Below are positions 8,398 through 15,694 of a DNA stretch of 64,000 nucleotides, piece after piece (the first letter of the stretch is position 1; each line of letters starts with the position of its first letter). The notes beneath the pieces were generated by a model that worked only from the letters and a program-made list of their open reading frames with translations, did no database searches and was not told the DNA's origin. The position numbers were made by a program, and so were the translations under genes. This DNA comes from Isoptericola croceus (GTDB lineage: Bacteria > Actinomycetota > Actinomycetes > Actinomycetales > Cellulomonadaceae), in assembly GCF_029382255.1 (NCBI RefSeq), contig NZ_JARLLG010000001.1, positions 496,001-560,000 of the forward strand, in the 5' to 3' direction.

Positions 8398-9150
8398 TCA
8401 CGTCAGCCGCCGGTACGCCGTCACGGCCGCTGTGCCGAACACCGCGAGGAAGACGCCGCCCCACAGCAGCATCATGGCGACCGGCCCGGCGACGGGACCG
8501 CCGAGCAGCAGCCCTTGGCTCGCGTCGATCGCATGGCTGACGGGGTTGACGTCCGCCCAGGTGCGCAGCCAGTCGGGCATCGTCTCGGCCGGGGCGACCA
8601 TGCTCGTGCCGAACACCAGCGGGAACGGCAGCAGGAACCCCACCGTCGAGACCATCGTCTCGTCCCGCAGGAGCACCGCGACGAGCACGGTGATCCAGCT
8701 CAGCGCGAACCCGAACGCGATGGCGAGACCGGCCGCCGCCGCGGCCGCCGCGGCGTTCGTCTCGACGCGGAACCCGAGCAGGTATCCCACGCCGAACAGC
8801 ACGACGACGGCGATGACGTAGCGGACGGAGTCAGCGAGCACCGATCCGACCAGCAGCGAGGACCGGGACACGGGCATGCTGCGGAACCGGTCGAACACCC
8901 CTTTCTTCATATCGACGACGATGCTCATGCCGGTCGCGATCTGCCCGGCGAGCACGGTGGTGAGGATCAGGATGCCGGGGAACAGGTACTGCAGGTACTC
9001 CTGCGTCGACCCGGCGACCGCGCCCCCGAACAGGTAGACGAAGAGCACGAGGAACAGCACCGGCAGGATCAGGGCGTCCATGAGGACTCCGGGGTTGCGC
9101 CGGGTCTTGGTCAGGCTGCGCCCGGCGAGCGCGAGGCTGTGGGCGATCAT
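8398..9150 (-). CDS. ABC-2 type exporter permease (DrrB-like)
   Basis: A 250-residue permease with six predicted membrane segments. DRFRSMPVSRSSLLVGSVLAD is the conserved cytoplasmic segment of DrrB/NodJ-type ABC-2 transporters, and ADVNPVSHAIDASQGLL is the characteristic C-terminal motif. The start at 9150 overlaps the ATPase stop codon as ATGA, so the two are coupled. A run of eight alanines lies in the fourth membrane region. Such pairs export lipophilic drugs, antibiotics or lipids; the substrate is not predictable. Confidence 0.9.
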   Translation of the reverse strand: MIAHSLALAGRSLTKTRRNPGVLMDALILPVLFLVLFVYLFGGAVAGSTQEYLQYLFPGILILTTVLAGQIATGMSIVVDMKKGVFDRFRSMPVSRSSLLVGSVLADSVRYVIAVVVLFGVGYLLGFRVETNAAAAAAAAGLAIAFGFALSWITVLVAVLLRDETMVSTVGFLLPFPLVFGTSMVAPAETMPDWLRTWADVNPVSHAIDASQGLLLGGPVAGPVAMMLLWGGVFLAVFGTAAVTAYRRLT

Positions 9151-10088
9151 GCGGGCACCGCCTCGGGTCGGGTGAGCGCGGCGAACACCTCGTCGAGGCT
9201 GGGCAGCCGCAGCGCGAGCTCGGTGACGGCGACACCGCCACGCTCGAGCTCGTGCACGATCTCGGTGAAGGTGCGTTCGTCGGCGACCGGGGCGGTCACC
9301 ACGCCACGGCGCACCCGGTCGACCTCGTGCCCGGTGCTGCGCTCCACGATCCCGGCCGCCGCCGTGGTGAGGTCCGGGTCGCGGGGCCGCACGACGACGG
9401 TCTGCCCGCCGACCAGCTGTTTCAGGCCTGCGGGGGTGTCGTGCGCGATGACCCGGCCGTGGTCGATCACCGAGATCTCGTCGGCGAGCGCGTCGGCCTC
9501 CTCGAGGTACTGCGTGGTCAGCAGCACGGTCGTGCCGTCGTCGGCCAGGGAGCGGATCGTCCGCCACATCTCGTCCCGCTTGCCGGGGTCGAGGCCGGTG
9601 GTCGGTTCGTCGAGGAAGACGATGCTGGGGTCGCCCACCAGGCTGGCCGCGAGGTCGAGGCGGCGGCGCATGCCGCCGGAGTAGGTGGAGGCGCGTCGGC
9701 CGGCCGCTTCGGCGAGCCCGAACCGGTCCAGCAGACGGCGTGCACGGGCCCGGGCCTCGTCGCGGGGGAGGTCGAGCAGCCGCCCGAAGAGTACGAGGTT
9801 CTCCGTGCCGGTGAGGTCCTCGTCGACCGTCGCGTACTGGCCGGTGAGCCCGACGCGGCGCCGCACCTCGACGGCGTCGCGCACCACGTCGAGCCCGTCG
9901 ACGACCGCCCGGCCGCCGTCGGGTCGCAGCAGTGTGGCGAGGATGCGGATCGCGGTCGTCTTGCCGGCACCGTTGGGTCCGAGGACGCCGAGCACGGTGC
10001 CGGGCCGGGCCTGCAGGTCGATGCCGGCGAGCGCCGTCGTCGGGCCGAACGACTTCGTCAGGCCCTCCACGTCGATGGTGTACGTCAT
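9147..10088 (-). CDS. ABC exporter ATP-binding protein (DrrA-like)
   Basis: A 313-residue ATPase with Walker A GPNGAGKTT at 37-45, signature YSGGM at 136-140, Walker B IVFLDEP at about 156-162, and a C-terminal extension (to SLDEVFAALTRPE) found in the daunorubicin-resistance DrrA group. The ATG at 10088 was chosen because AGGAGGG lies about 8 bases upstream; a longer frame begins at 10187 but lacks such a site. It is coupled to the DrrB-like permease and divergent from a two-component system, which probably controls it. Confidence 0.93.
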   Translation of the reverse strand: MTYTIDVEGLTKSFGPTTALAGIDLQARPGTVLGVLGPNGAGKTTAIRILATLLRPDGGRAVVDGLDVVRDAVEVRRRVGLTGQYATVDEDLTGTENLVLFGRLLDLPRDEARARARRLLDRFGLAEAAGRRASTYSGGMRRRLDLAASLVGDPSIVFLDEPTTGLDPGKRDEMWRTIRSLADDGTTVLLTTQYLEEADALADEISVIDHGRVIAHDTPAGLKQLVGGQTVVVRPRDPDLTTAAAGIVERSTGHEVDRVRRGVVTAPVADERTFTEIVHELERGGVAVTELALRLPSLDEVFAALTRPEAVPA

Positions 10089-10294
10089 GCTGCCGGCCCT
10101 CCTGTGGTTTGTCTCGGGGTTCGTCATGACCTCGATGCTCCGCTCGTCCGTGGCGGAAGTCGTCGTCCCGACGGCGACACCTGCCACTACCTTTCCGGCG
10201 GGCGCCGGCCGGTGCGGGTACGCCCCACGGAGCAGTCCCGGTGTGCTCCCGGTGTCGGATGCGGCCTGCGGCGGCGTCGCTCTACGCTGGCCAG

Positions 10295-11065
10295 ATGCGC
10301 ACCGACAAGGGCTGGCGCCGCTTCTACGCCATGGGTTGGCTGGTCTCGGCGGGCGTCGCCGCGGTCGCGTTCGCGCAGTGGCTCGCCTACGTGCGCGAGG
10401 TGGAGCAGCGCGCCGAGGACGCCGAACGCAGCCGCGAGGAGACGGCCCGGCGGCGGGCGGTCGAGGAACGGCTGCGCATCGCCCGCGAGCTGCACGACTC
10501 TCTGACGCACAGCATCTCGGTCATCAAGGTCCAGGCCGGCGTCGCCGCGCACCTTGCCCGCAAGCAGGGGGAGGAACCGCCGGAGGCCGTCCTGGCGATC
10601 CAGGAGGCCAGCACCGACGCCGTCCGTGAGCTTCGCTCGACCCTGGACGTGCTGCGGCGCGACGACGGCGTCACCCCGGCGAACGGTCTCGGCCGGGTCG
10701 AGGCCCTGGTCCGGCGTGCCCGCGATGCCGGGGTGCCGACGACGCTCCGGGTCGACGGGGAGCGGTGTCCGGTGCCCCACGACGTCGAGCAGACGGCGTA
10801 CCGGGTGGTGCAGGAGGCACTGACCAATGTCGGCAGGCACGCCGGGCCCGCCACCGCGACGGTCCGGATCTCCTACGGCTCCGGGACGCTGACCGTGCGG
10901 GTCGACGACGACGGCCGCGGGGCTGCCCGGGCACCTGAACCGGGGCACGGGCTGACCGGGATGCGCGAACGCGTCACCGCGCTCGGTGGTCGGCTGCGTG
11001 CCGAACCGCGTGCCGAGGGCGGGTTCTCGGTGCACGCCGAGCTCCCGACGGGTCCGGGGGAGTGA
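10295..11065 (+). CDS. NarL-type sensor histidine kinase
   Basis: A 256-residue kinase with one membrane segment at about residues 13-31, a short coiled linker (VREVEQRAEDAERSREETARR), a HisKA_3 dimerisation domain with phospho-acceptor His67 in RELHDSLTHSI, and a HATPase_c domain (N-box QEALTNVGRHA, G-box DDDGRG and GHGLTGMRERV). There is almost no extracytoplasmic domain. It may therefore sense membrane or intracellular stress, as the small intramembrane kinases next to ABC exporters do. The response regulator gene follows after 4 bp, and the DrrAB-like exporter is divergent across 206 bp. Confidence 0.92.
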   Translation: MRTDKGWRRFYAMGWLVSAGVAAVAFAQWLAYVREVEQRAEDAERSREETARRRAVEERLRIARELHDSLTHSISVIKVQAGVAAHLARKQGEEPPEAVLAIQEASTDAVRELRSTLDVLRRDDGVTPANGLGRVEALVRRARDAGVPTTLRVDGERCPVPHDVEQTAYRVVQEALTNVGRHAGPATATVRISYGSGTLTVRVDDDGRGAARAPEPGHGLTGMRERVTALGGRLRAEPRAEGGFSVHAELPTGPGE

Positions 11066-11069
11066 TCGC

Positions 11070-11738
11070 GTGATCCGGGTGGTGCTGGTCGACGACCAGG
11101 CACTGATCCGCTCCGGGATCCGTGCGCTGCTGGACGCCGAGGACGACATCGAGGTGGTCGCCGAGGGCGCGACAGGCCGCGAGGGCGTGGACCTCGCCGT
11201 CGAGCACCGGCCCGACATCGTGCTCATGGACGTGCAGATGCCCGTCATGGACGGGATCGAGGCGACCCGCCACATCGCCGACGACGAACGCCTGACCGAC
11301 GTCCACGTCGTCGTGCTCACGAACTACGGCGTCGACGAGTACGTGTTCGACGCCCTGCGCGCGGGCGCCGGCGGGTTCATCGTCAAGGACACCGAGCCGG
11401 CCGACCTGCTCCAGGCGGTGCGGGTGGCGGTGCAGGGCGACGCGCTGCTCTCGCCGACGATCACCCGGCTGCTGATCAGCGAGTTCGTCTCCCGGCCGCC
11501 GGACAGGCTGGCGGTGGCGGGCGGGGACCTGCTCACCCAGCGGGAGCGCGAGGTCGTCGCCCTCGCCGCCCACGGACTGAGCAACCACGAGATCGCGGAG
11601 CGCATGGTGGTCAGCCCGCTGACGGCGAAGACGCACGTGAGCCGGGCGATGACCAAGCTGGGGGCGCGTGACCGGGCGCAGCTCGTCGTCTTCGCGTACC
11701 AGTCCGGCATGGTGACGCCTCCCGACCGGACGGGCTGA
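11070..11738 (+). CDS. NarL/FixJ-family response regulator
   Basis: A 222-residue regulator. The receiver domain has acidic Asp8/Asp9, phospho-acceptor Asp54 in IVLMDVQMP, and a Lys in FIVKDTEP. A LuxR-type HTH runs from about residue 150 (LTQREREVVALAAHGLSNHEI ... TAKTHVSRAMTKLGARDRAQL). GTG 11070 lies 4 bp after the kinase stop with a GGGGGAG ribosome site inside the kinase gene. It is the partner of the kinase and most simply regulates the divergent exporter and its own operon. Confidence 0.95.
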   Translation: MIRVVLVDDQALIRSGIRALLDAEDDIEVVAEGATGREGVDLAVEHRPDIVLMDVQMPVMDGIEATRHIADDERLTDVHVVVLTNYGVDEYVFDALRAGAGGFIVKDTEPADLLQAVRVAVQGDALLSPTITRLLISEFVSRPPDRLAVAGGDLLTQREREVVALAAHGLSNHEIAERMVVSPLTAKTHVSRAMTKLGARDRAQLVVFAYQSGMVTPPDRTG

Positions 11739-11762
11739 GCCCGATGTTGCTAGCGTGGCGCC

Positions 11763-12305
11763 ATGACGACGTCTGAGGGTTCGCAGTTCTGGCAGCTGAT
11801 GGGCGAGCAGGTGGGCCACGAGATGGCGGCGCACCAGCAGTACACGGCGATGGCCGTCTGGTTCGACGGGCACGACCTGCCGCGGCTCGCCGGGCACTTC
11901 TACCGGCAGGCGCTCGAGGAGCGCAACCACGCGATGATGTTCGTCCAGTACCACCTGGACCGTTCGCTGCCCGCGGCGATCCCGGGCACCCCGGAGGTCC
12001 GCAACGACTTCGCGGACGTGCTCGAGCCCCTGCAGCTCGCGCTCGACCAGGAGGAGCAGGTCACCCGGCAGATCGAGGCGATCTTCCGGGCGGCGCGCGA
12101 CGAGGGGGACGTGCTGGGCGAGCAGTTCTTGCTGTGGTTCCTCGAGGAGCAGGTGGAGGAGGTCGCGGCGGCCAACACCCTGCTCACGGTGGCGCGCCGG
12201 GCGGGGGACAACCTGTTCGACCTGGAGAACTACGTCGCGCGCGAGTCGATCGGCGACGGCGGCGAGCCCGCGGACGCGCCGAAGGCGGCCGGCGGGGCGC
12301 TCTAA
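11763..12305 (+). CDS. Ferritin (non-haem, Ftn type)
   Basis: A 180-residue four-helix iron-storage protein. Ferroxidase-centre candidates are Glu20 and Tyr27 on helix A, and Glu53/His56 (LEERNHA) on helix B. Later glutamates in ALDQEEQVTRQIEAIF and FLEEQVEEVAA complete the pattern of bacterial ferritins. No haem-ligand Met of bacterioferritin is apparent. The family oxidises Fe(II) and stores Fe(III) in a 24-mer. It is monocistronic, starting 24 bp after the response regulator stop, and ends at a large palindrome. A link to the two-component system is possible only through readthrough. Confidence 0.92.
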   Translation: MTTSEGSQFWQLMGEQVGHEMAAHQQYTAMAVWFDGHDLPRLAGHFYRQALEERNHAMMFVQYHLDRSLPAAIPGTPEVRNDFADVLEPLQLALDQEEQVTRQIEAIFRAARDEGDVLGEQFLLWFLEEQVEEVAAANTLLTVARRAGDNLFDLENYVARESIGDGGEPADAPKAAGGAL

Positions 12306-12322
12306 GAAGGCACCGAAGAACG

Positions 12323-12393
12323 CTGTGGGCGTGATTTCTGGCCCGTTTTGCCCGGAAGATCCGGGCCGAACAGGCCAGAAGTCACGCCCACAG
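12323..12393. repeat. Long palindrome, GTGGGCGTGATTTCTGGCC family, copy A
   Basis: A 71-bp near-perfect inverted repeat (35-nt arms, 30 matching) sits in the 139-bp gap between the convergent ferritin and GH74 genes. Its arms begin CTGTGGGCGTGATTTCTGG, shared with copies at 15610 and 19617. It could end transcription from both sides. Confidence 0.85.
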
Positions 12394-12444
12394 TCCTGAA
12401 CGCGTCCAGGCACCCCGGATCGGTTACCCGGGGACCTGTCTGCC

Positions 12445-14811
12445 TCAGCCGGCGATGTCGCCGTAGATGATGCCGCGGCCGTTGGTGGCGAGGTAGACCC
12501 GCCCGTAGATCCATGGGTCGCCGGTGATGGCGGACCCCGACCAGGCCCACTGGTGGTCGTCGTCGTTGATGCGGATCCAGCGGTTGCCGCCGTCGGTCGA
12601 GCGGTAGATGGCTGCCTTGCCGTCGATCTCCGCCGAGGTGTAGATCACCGGGTAGCCGGACTTCTTGGCCGCCTTGCCGAAACCGACCGACTCGGCCGTC
12701 TCGAACTCGGCGATGCGCTTCCAGGTGGCGCCGCCGTCCTTGGAGCGCCACATGCCGCCTTCGACGCCCTCCTTCTCGTCGCCGCGCCCGGCGAGCCAGA
12801 CGTGGTTCTTGTGGCCGGGGACGGCTCGGAAGTCCTCGACGGCCGCCGGAGGCAGGCCGGTCGCCCCGGTGTCGGTGAACGTCGCGCCGCCGTCGGTGCT
12901 GCGGTAGAACGTGCCGCCGGCGACCGCGTAGAGGACCGACGGGTTGACGCGGTCGGACCGGACCCTCGCGCCCGCGGGGAGCCCCTGGACCGGGTGCCAG
13001 GTCTCGCCCAGGTCGGTGCTGTACACCGGGGTGACCTCGGTGGTGTCGGGCGACCAGACGATCGCAGATCCGTCGGTCGTGATCGCGACGGTGCCACCGT
13101 GGCCGCCGCCGGGAACGCCCTCGACGCGCGACGCGTTCCGCCAGGTCGTGCCGCGGTCGGTGGAGACGCCGACGTGGCCCTTCTCGTTGCCGTGCACGTG
13201 GCCGGTGCCGACGATGAGGTCAGGGTTGGACTGGGCGAAGTCGACGCCGGTACCGGTGGCCCAGTCGGTGTTGATCATCGCCTCGGCCCGGTCGAGGTTG
13301 TGATGGACGAAGCCGCCGACGTCGCCGACGGCGGAGGCGAGCGCGCCTCCGAGCGCCGCGAGGTCGAGGACCGCGGTCTCCTCGACGCCTTCGGCGCGCA
13401 CGCCGACCGTAAACTTCTCGATCGGCAGGGCGACGCGCTGACCGGCCTCGTTCTCACCGACGAGCTCGCCTTGGGCGTCCCAGTTCGTCAGCTCCTCGGT
13501 GCCCCAGATGGTGGCGCCGGTGCCCCACATGATGCGGTCGGAGTTGTGGGGGTCGATCGCGAAGGCCTCGATCATCCACCCGTGCTTGACCGCGTACTGC
13601 GGAGCCTGGTCCTCGCGGTTCCAGGACAGCCACGGGGATCCCGAGCTGTCCATGACGAACCGGTCGGTGCGGTCCTGGCCTTCGGCGTAGTCCCAGCTGA
13701 GCGACCAGGTCTGACCCGAGTCGGTGGAGCGGTAGAGGATCTCGTCGGGCCACCAGTTGTTGCACGTGGAGGCCATGAGCGTGCCCGGGTTCTGGCGGTC
13801 GACGGTGATCCCGCCGAAGCCGGGGATCACACCTCTCGGGTTGTACCCGGGGGTGACGTCGGTCCATTCACCGGTCTGGGTGGCCAACCGCCAGATCTGA
13901 CCGCCGTTGCCCGAGGCGGGCGCGCCGTTGTAAGGCCCGGGGTCATGGCTGGTGATGATGTACAGGTCACCGGTGGTGTTGTCCACGGCGGACTGCTTCG
14001 GGATGGTGCGGTTGCCGTCGACCACGCCGATGGCCTCCGCGGCACCGGGCACGGGTTGCCAGGTCGCGCCGCCGTCCTCCGAGACGTACAGCGGGTCGTC
14101 CGGGTCGGCCACACCGACGTAGATCCTGCCGCCGATCTGGTCGAAGTCGATCCAGATCACGCCCTGGTTGTCGGCGGTGTAGGGGTTCGTGGGGTTGACG
14201 ACGAAGTCGCCGGCGTTCGGGAACTCCTCGACGCGCGCCCAGGTGCGGCCGTAGTCGCGCGAGCGCCACAGCCCGTTGCCGTTGGGGGTGCCGAGGTACA
14301 GCTCGGCGTTGTTAGCCGGGTTGACGACGAGGCGTTCACCCATGCCGCGACCGGGCATGTTGCCGCCCTGCTTGAACGGGAGCTGGGCGATGCCCCAGGT
14401 CTCGCCCTTGTCGTCGGAGTAGAGCACGGCGCCGTTGTGGGGGTCCCAGTCGGTGGTGTAGGTGCCGACCGCGGCGTAGACGCGGTCGGTCTCGACCGGG
14501 TCGGTGGCCACGGAGACGACACCGGAGTAGCCCCACTGGTCGCGGCCGACCCAGTCCAGGAGCGGCTTCCAGGTCCGGGAGTCCTCCTGCCACCGGTAGC
14601 AGCCGCCGATGTCGGTGCGGGCGTAGATGAGGTTGGGCTCGGTCTCGTTGAAGACGATGCCGGGCACGAAGCCGCCGCCGTTGATGATGGCGTTCTTCCA
14701 CGTGTAGGCGACCGCACCCTGCGCGGGGGGCTTGGCCTGGGCCGTCGTCTGCGGGAGGCCGACCGCGACCGCGGCCGCGCCGACCGACGCGATGAAGGTG
14801 CGTCGCTTCAT
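12445..14811 (-). CDS. Secreted GH74 xyloglucanase
   Basis: A 788-residue exported glycoside hydrolase cutting the beta-1,4-glucan backbone of xyloglucan. The N-terminus MKRRTFIASVGAAAVAVG is a twin-arginine-like signal ending near residue 26. The catalytic part is the two-times-seven-bladed propeller of GH74: NGGGFVPGIVFNETEPNLIY and ARTDIGG near residue 67 (a catalytic Asp region), many BNR/Asp-box repeats of the form STDGGxTW, and FAIDPHNSDRIMWGTG in the second domain. No carbohydrate-binding module follows, unlike many actinobacterial GH74 enzymes. It is the last gene on the minus strand of the xyloglucan island. Endo- versus chain-end specificity cannot be settled here. Confidence 0.92.
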   Translation of the reverse strand: MKRRTFIASVGAAAVAVGLPQTTAQAKPPAQGAVAYTWKNAIINGGGFVPGIVFNETEPNLIYARTDIGGCYRWQEDSRTWKPLLDWVGRDQWGYSGVVSVATDPVETDRVYAAVGTYTTDWDPHNGAVLYSDDKGETWGIAQLPFKQGGNMPGRGMGERLVVNPANNAELYLGTPNGNGLWRSRDYGRTWARVEEFPNAGDFVVNPTNPYTADNQGVIWIDFDQIGGRIYVGVADPDDPLYVSEDGGATWQPVPGAAEAIGVVDGNRTIPKQSAVDNTTGDLYIITSHDPGPYNGAPASGNGGQIWRLATQTGEWTDVTPGYNPRGVIPGFGGITVDRQNPGTLMASTCNNWWPDEILYRSTDSGQTWSLSWDYAEGQDRTDRFVMDSSGSPWLSWNREDQAPQYAVKHGWMIEAFAIDPHNSDRIMWGTGATIWGTEELTNWDAQGELVGENEAGQRVALPIEKFTVGVRAEGVEETAVLDLAALGGALASAVGDVGGFVHHNLDRAEAMINTDWATGTGVDFAQSNPDLIVGTGHVHGNEKGHVGVSTDRGTTWRNASRVEGVPGGGHGGTVAITTDGSAIVWSPDTTEVTPVYSTDLGETWHPVQGLPAGARVRSDRVNPSVLYAVAGGTFYRSTDGGATFTDTGATGLPPAAVEDFRAVPGHKNHVWLAGRGDEKEGVEGGMWRSKDGGATWKRIAEFETAESVGFGKAAKKSGYPVIYTSAEIDGKAAIYRSTDGGNRWIRINDDDHQWAWSGSAITGDPWIYGRVYLATNGRGIIYGDIAG

Positions 14812-14862
14812 GATGCTCTCCTTGGGTCTGGTAACAGGGGACTGGTCTGAGGGATGGGCGCT

Positions 14863-15507
14863 TCAGTCGGCCGTGCCGGCGACGGCGCTGCCGTGGCGGA
14901 CGATGGTGTAGGTGACGTTGTCACCGCTCCAGAAGTGGAACGTGAGCTCCACGGGTCGCTGGTCCTCGACCTCCCGGAAGAACCTCGGACGCAGGATCAG
15001 CTCGCCCGCCGCGACATCAGCCGCGAACGCGTCGTCGAACTCCTTGAAGGACGTCCAGGCGTGCGGGCCGGCGTTCGAGCCGTCGTCGAGGTAGGTCGAC
15101 TCCGTGGTGGCGAGCTGGTCCCCGTCGGACGCGGTCGGGATCGCGAAGGAGTCCGTGGTTCCCGTGGCGTCCTGGAGCACCGGCGTGTCGGCACTGGCGA
15201 CGTAGACGCGCCACGGGAGGCCGCGCGCGAACCGGACGTCGAGCTGGGCGCGGACCCCGTGCTCGCCGCTGCCGAGCAGTCGCTTCAACGCCGCGGACAG
15301 GGTGAGGCTGTTCCCCGAGCGCTGGTAGTCGCTGCCTTTCTTGAGCTTGGTCTTGCCCAGGTGCAGGCCGGCGAACCTGTGTCCGTACGGGTCGAGCCCG
15401 GTCGTCTGGGCGGCGACGGCACACTGCCGAGCCGGGGACGGCCGCGCTCGCGGCGAGCGCGGCCCCGACCGCCAGAGCGGACAGGGTCTTCCAGACGGTC
15501 TCTTCAT
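14863..15507 (-). pseudogene. Decayed paralogue of the GH5 gene: signal peptide joined to X2-CBM46, catalytic domain missing
   Basis: From about residue 29 the frame reads a complete X2 (Ig-like) plus CBM46 segment (TGLDPYGHRFAGLHLGK ... ELTFHFWSGDNVTYTIV). It closely matches the C-terminal 190 residues of the GH5 enzyme at 15695. The GH5 catalytic domain is absent. The first residues after ATG 15507 are nonsense for a secreted protein, but the next frame encodes VWKTLSALAVGAALAASAAV, a good signal peptide aligning with that of GH5. One missing base after the fourth codon and one extra base after the signal would restore a secreted X2-CBM46 protein. I read it as a duplicate that lost its catalytic core and then shifted frame. 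A sequencing error is possible. Confidence 0.75.
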
Positions 15508-15609
15508 CGAGATGCCTCTCGTCGCGCACTGCGGTCGGAGCGCCGTCGACTGTGTCGAAGCGACAGTGGAAACGGTGGTGGGTGCTGGTGTCTGATCGGT
15601 CGCGAGGTG

Positions 15610-15680
15610 CTGTGGGCGTGATCTCTGGCCCGTTTTGCCCGGATCGTCCGGGTAAAAGCGGCCAGAAATCACGCCCACAG
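15610..15680. repeat. Long palindrome, GTGGGCGTGATTTCTGGCC family, copy B
   Basis: A 71-bp inverted repeat (35-nt arms, 30 matching) starts 14 bp after the 3' end of the GH5 gene. The length and outer sequence are the same as copy A (arms starting CTGTGGGCGTGATCTCTGG). It lies between GH5 and the decayed paralogue, both on the minus strand. Confidence 0.85.
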
Positions 15681-15694
15681 CGTCGGGGCTACTG

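Noticed and set aside
8731-8757. The alanine-codon run in the ABC-2 permease as a repeat-expansion or frameshift artefact
   Set aside because: It lies in a membrane helix where Ala runs are tolerated, and the frame stays open with conserved motifs on both sides.
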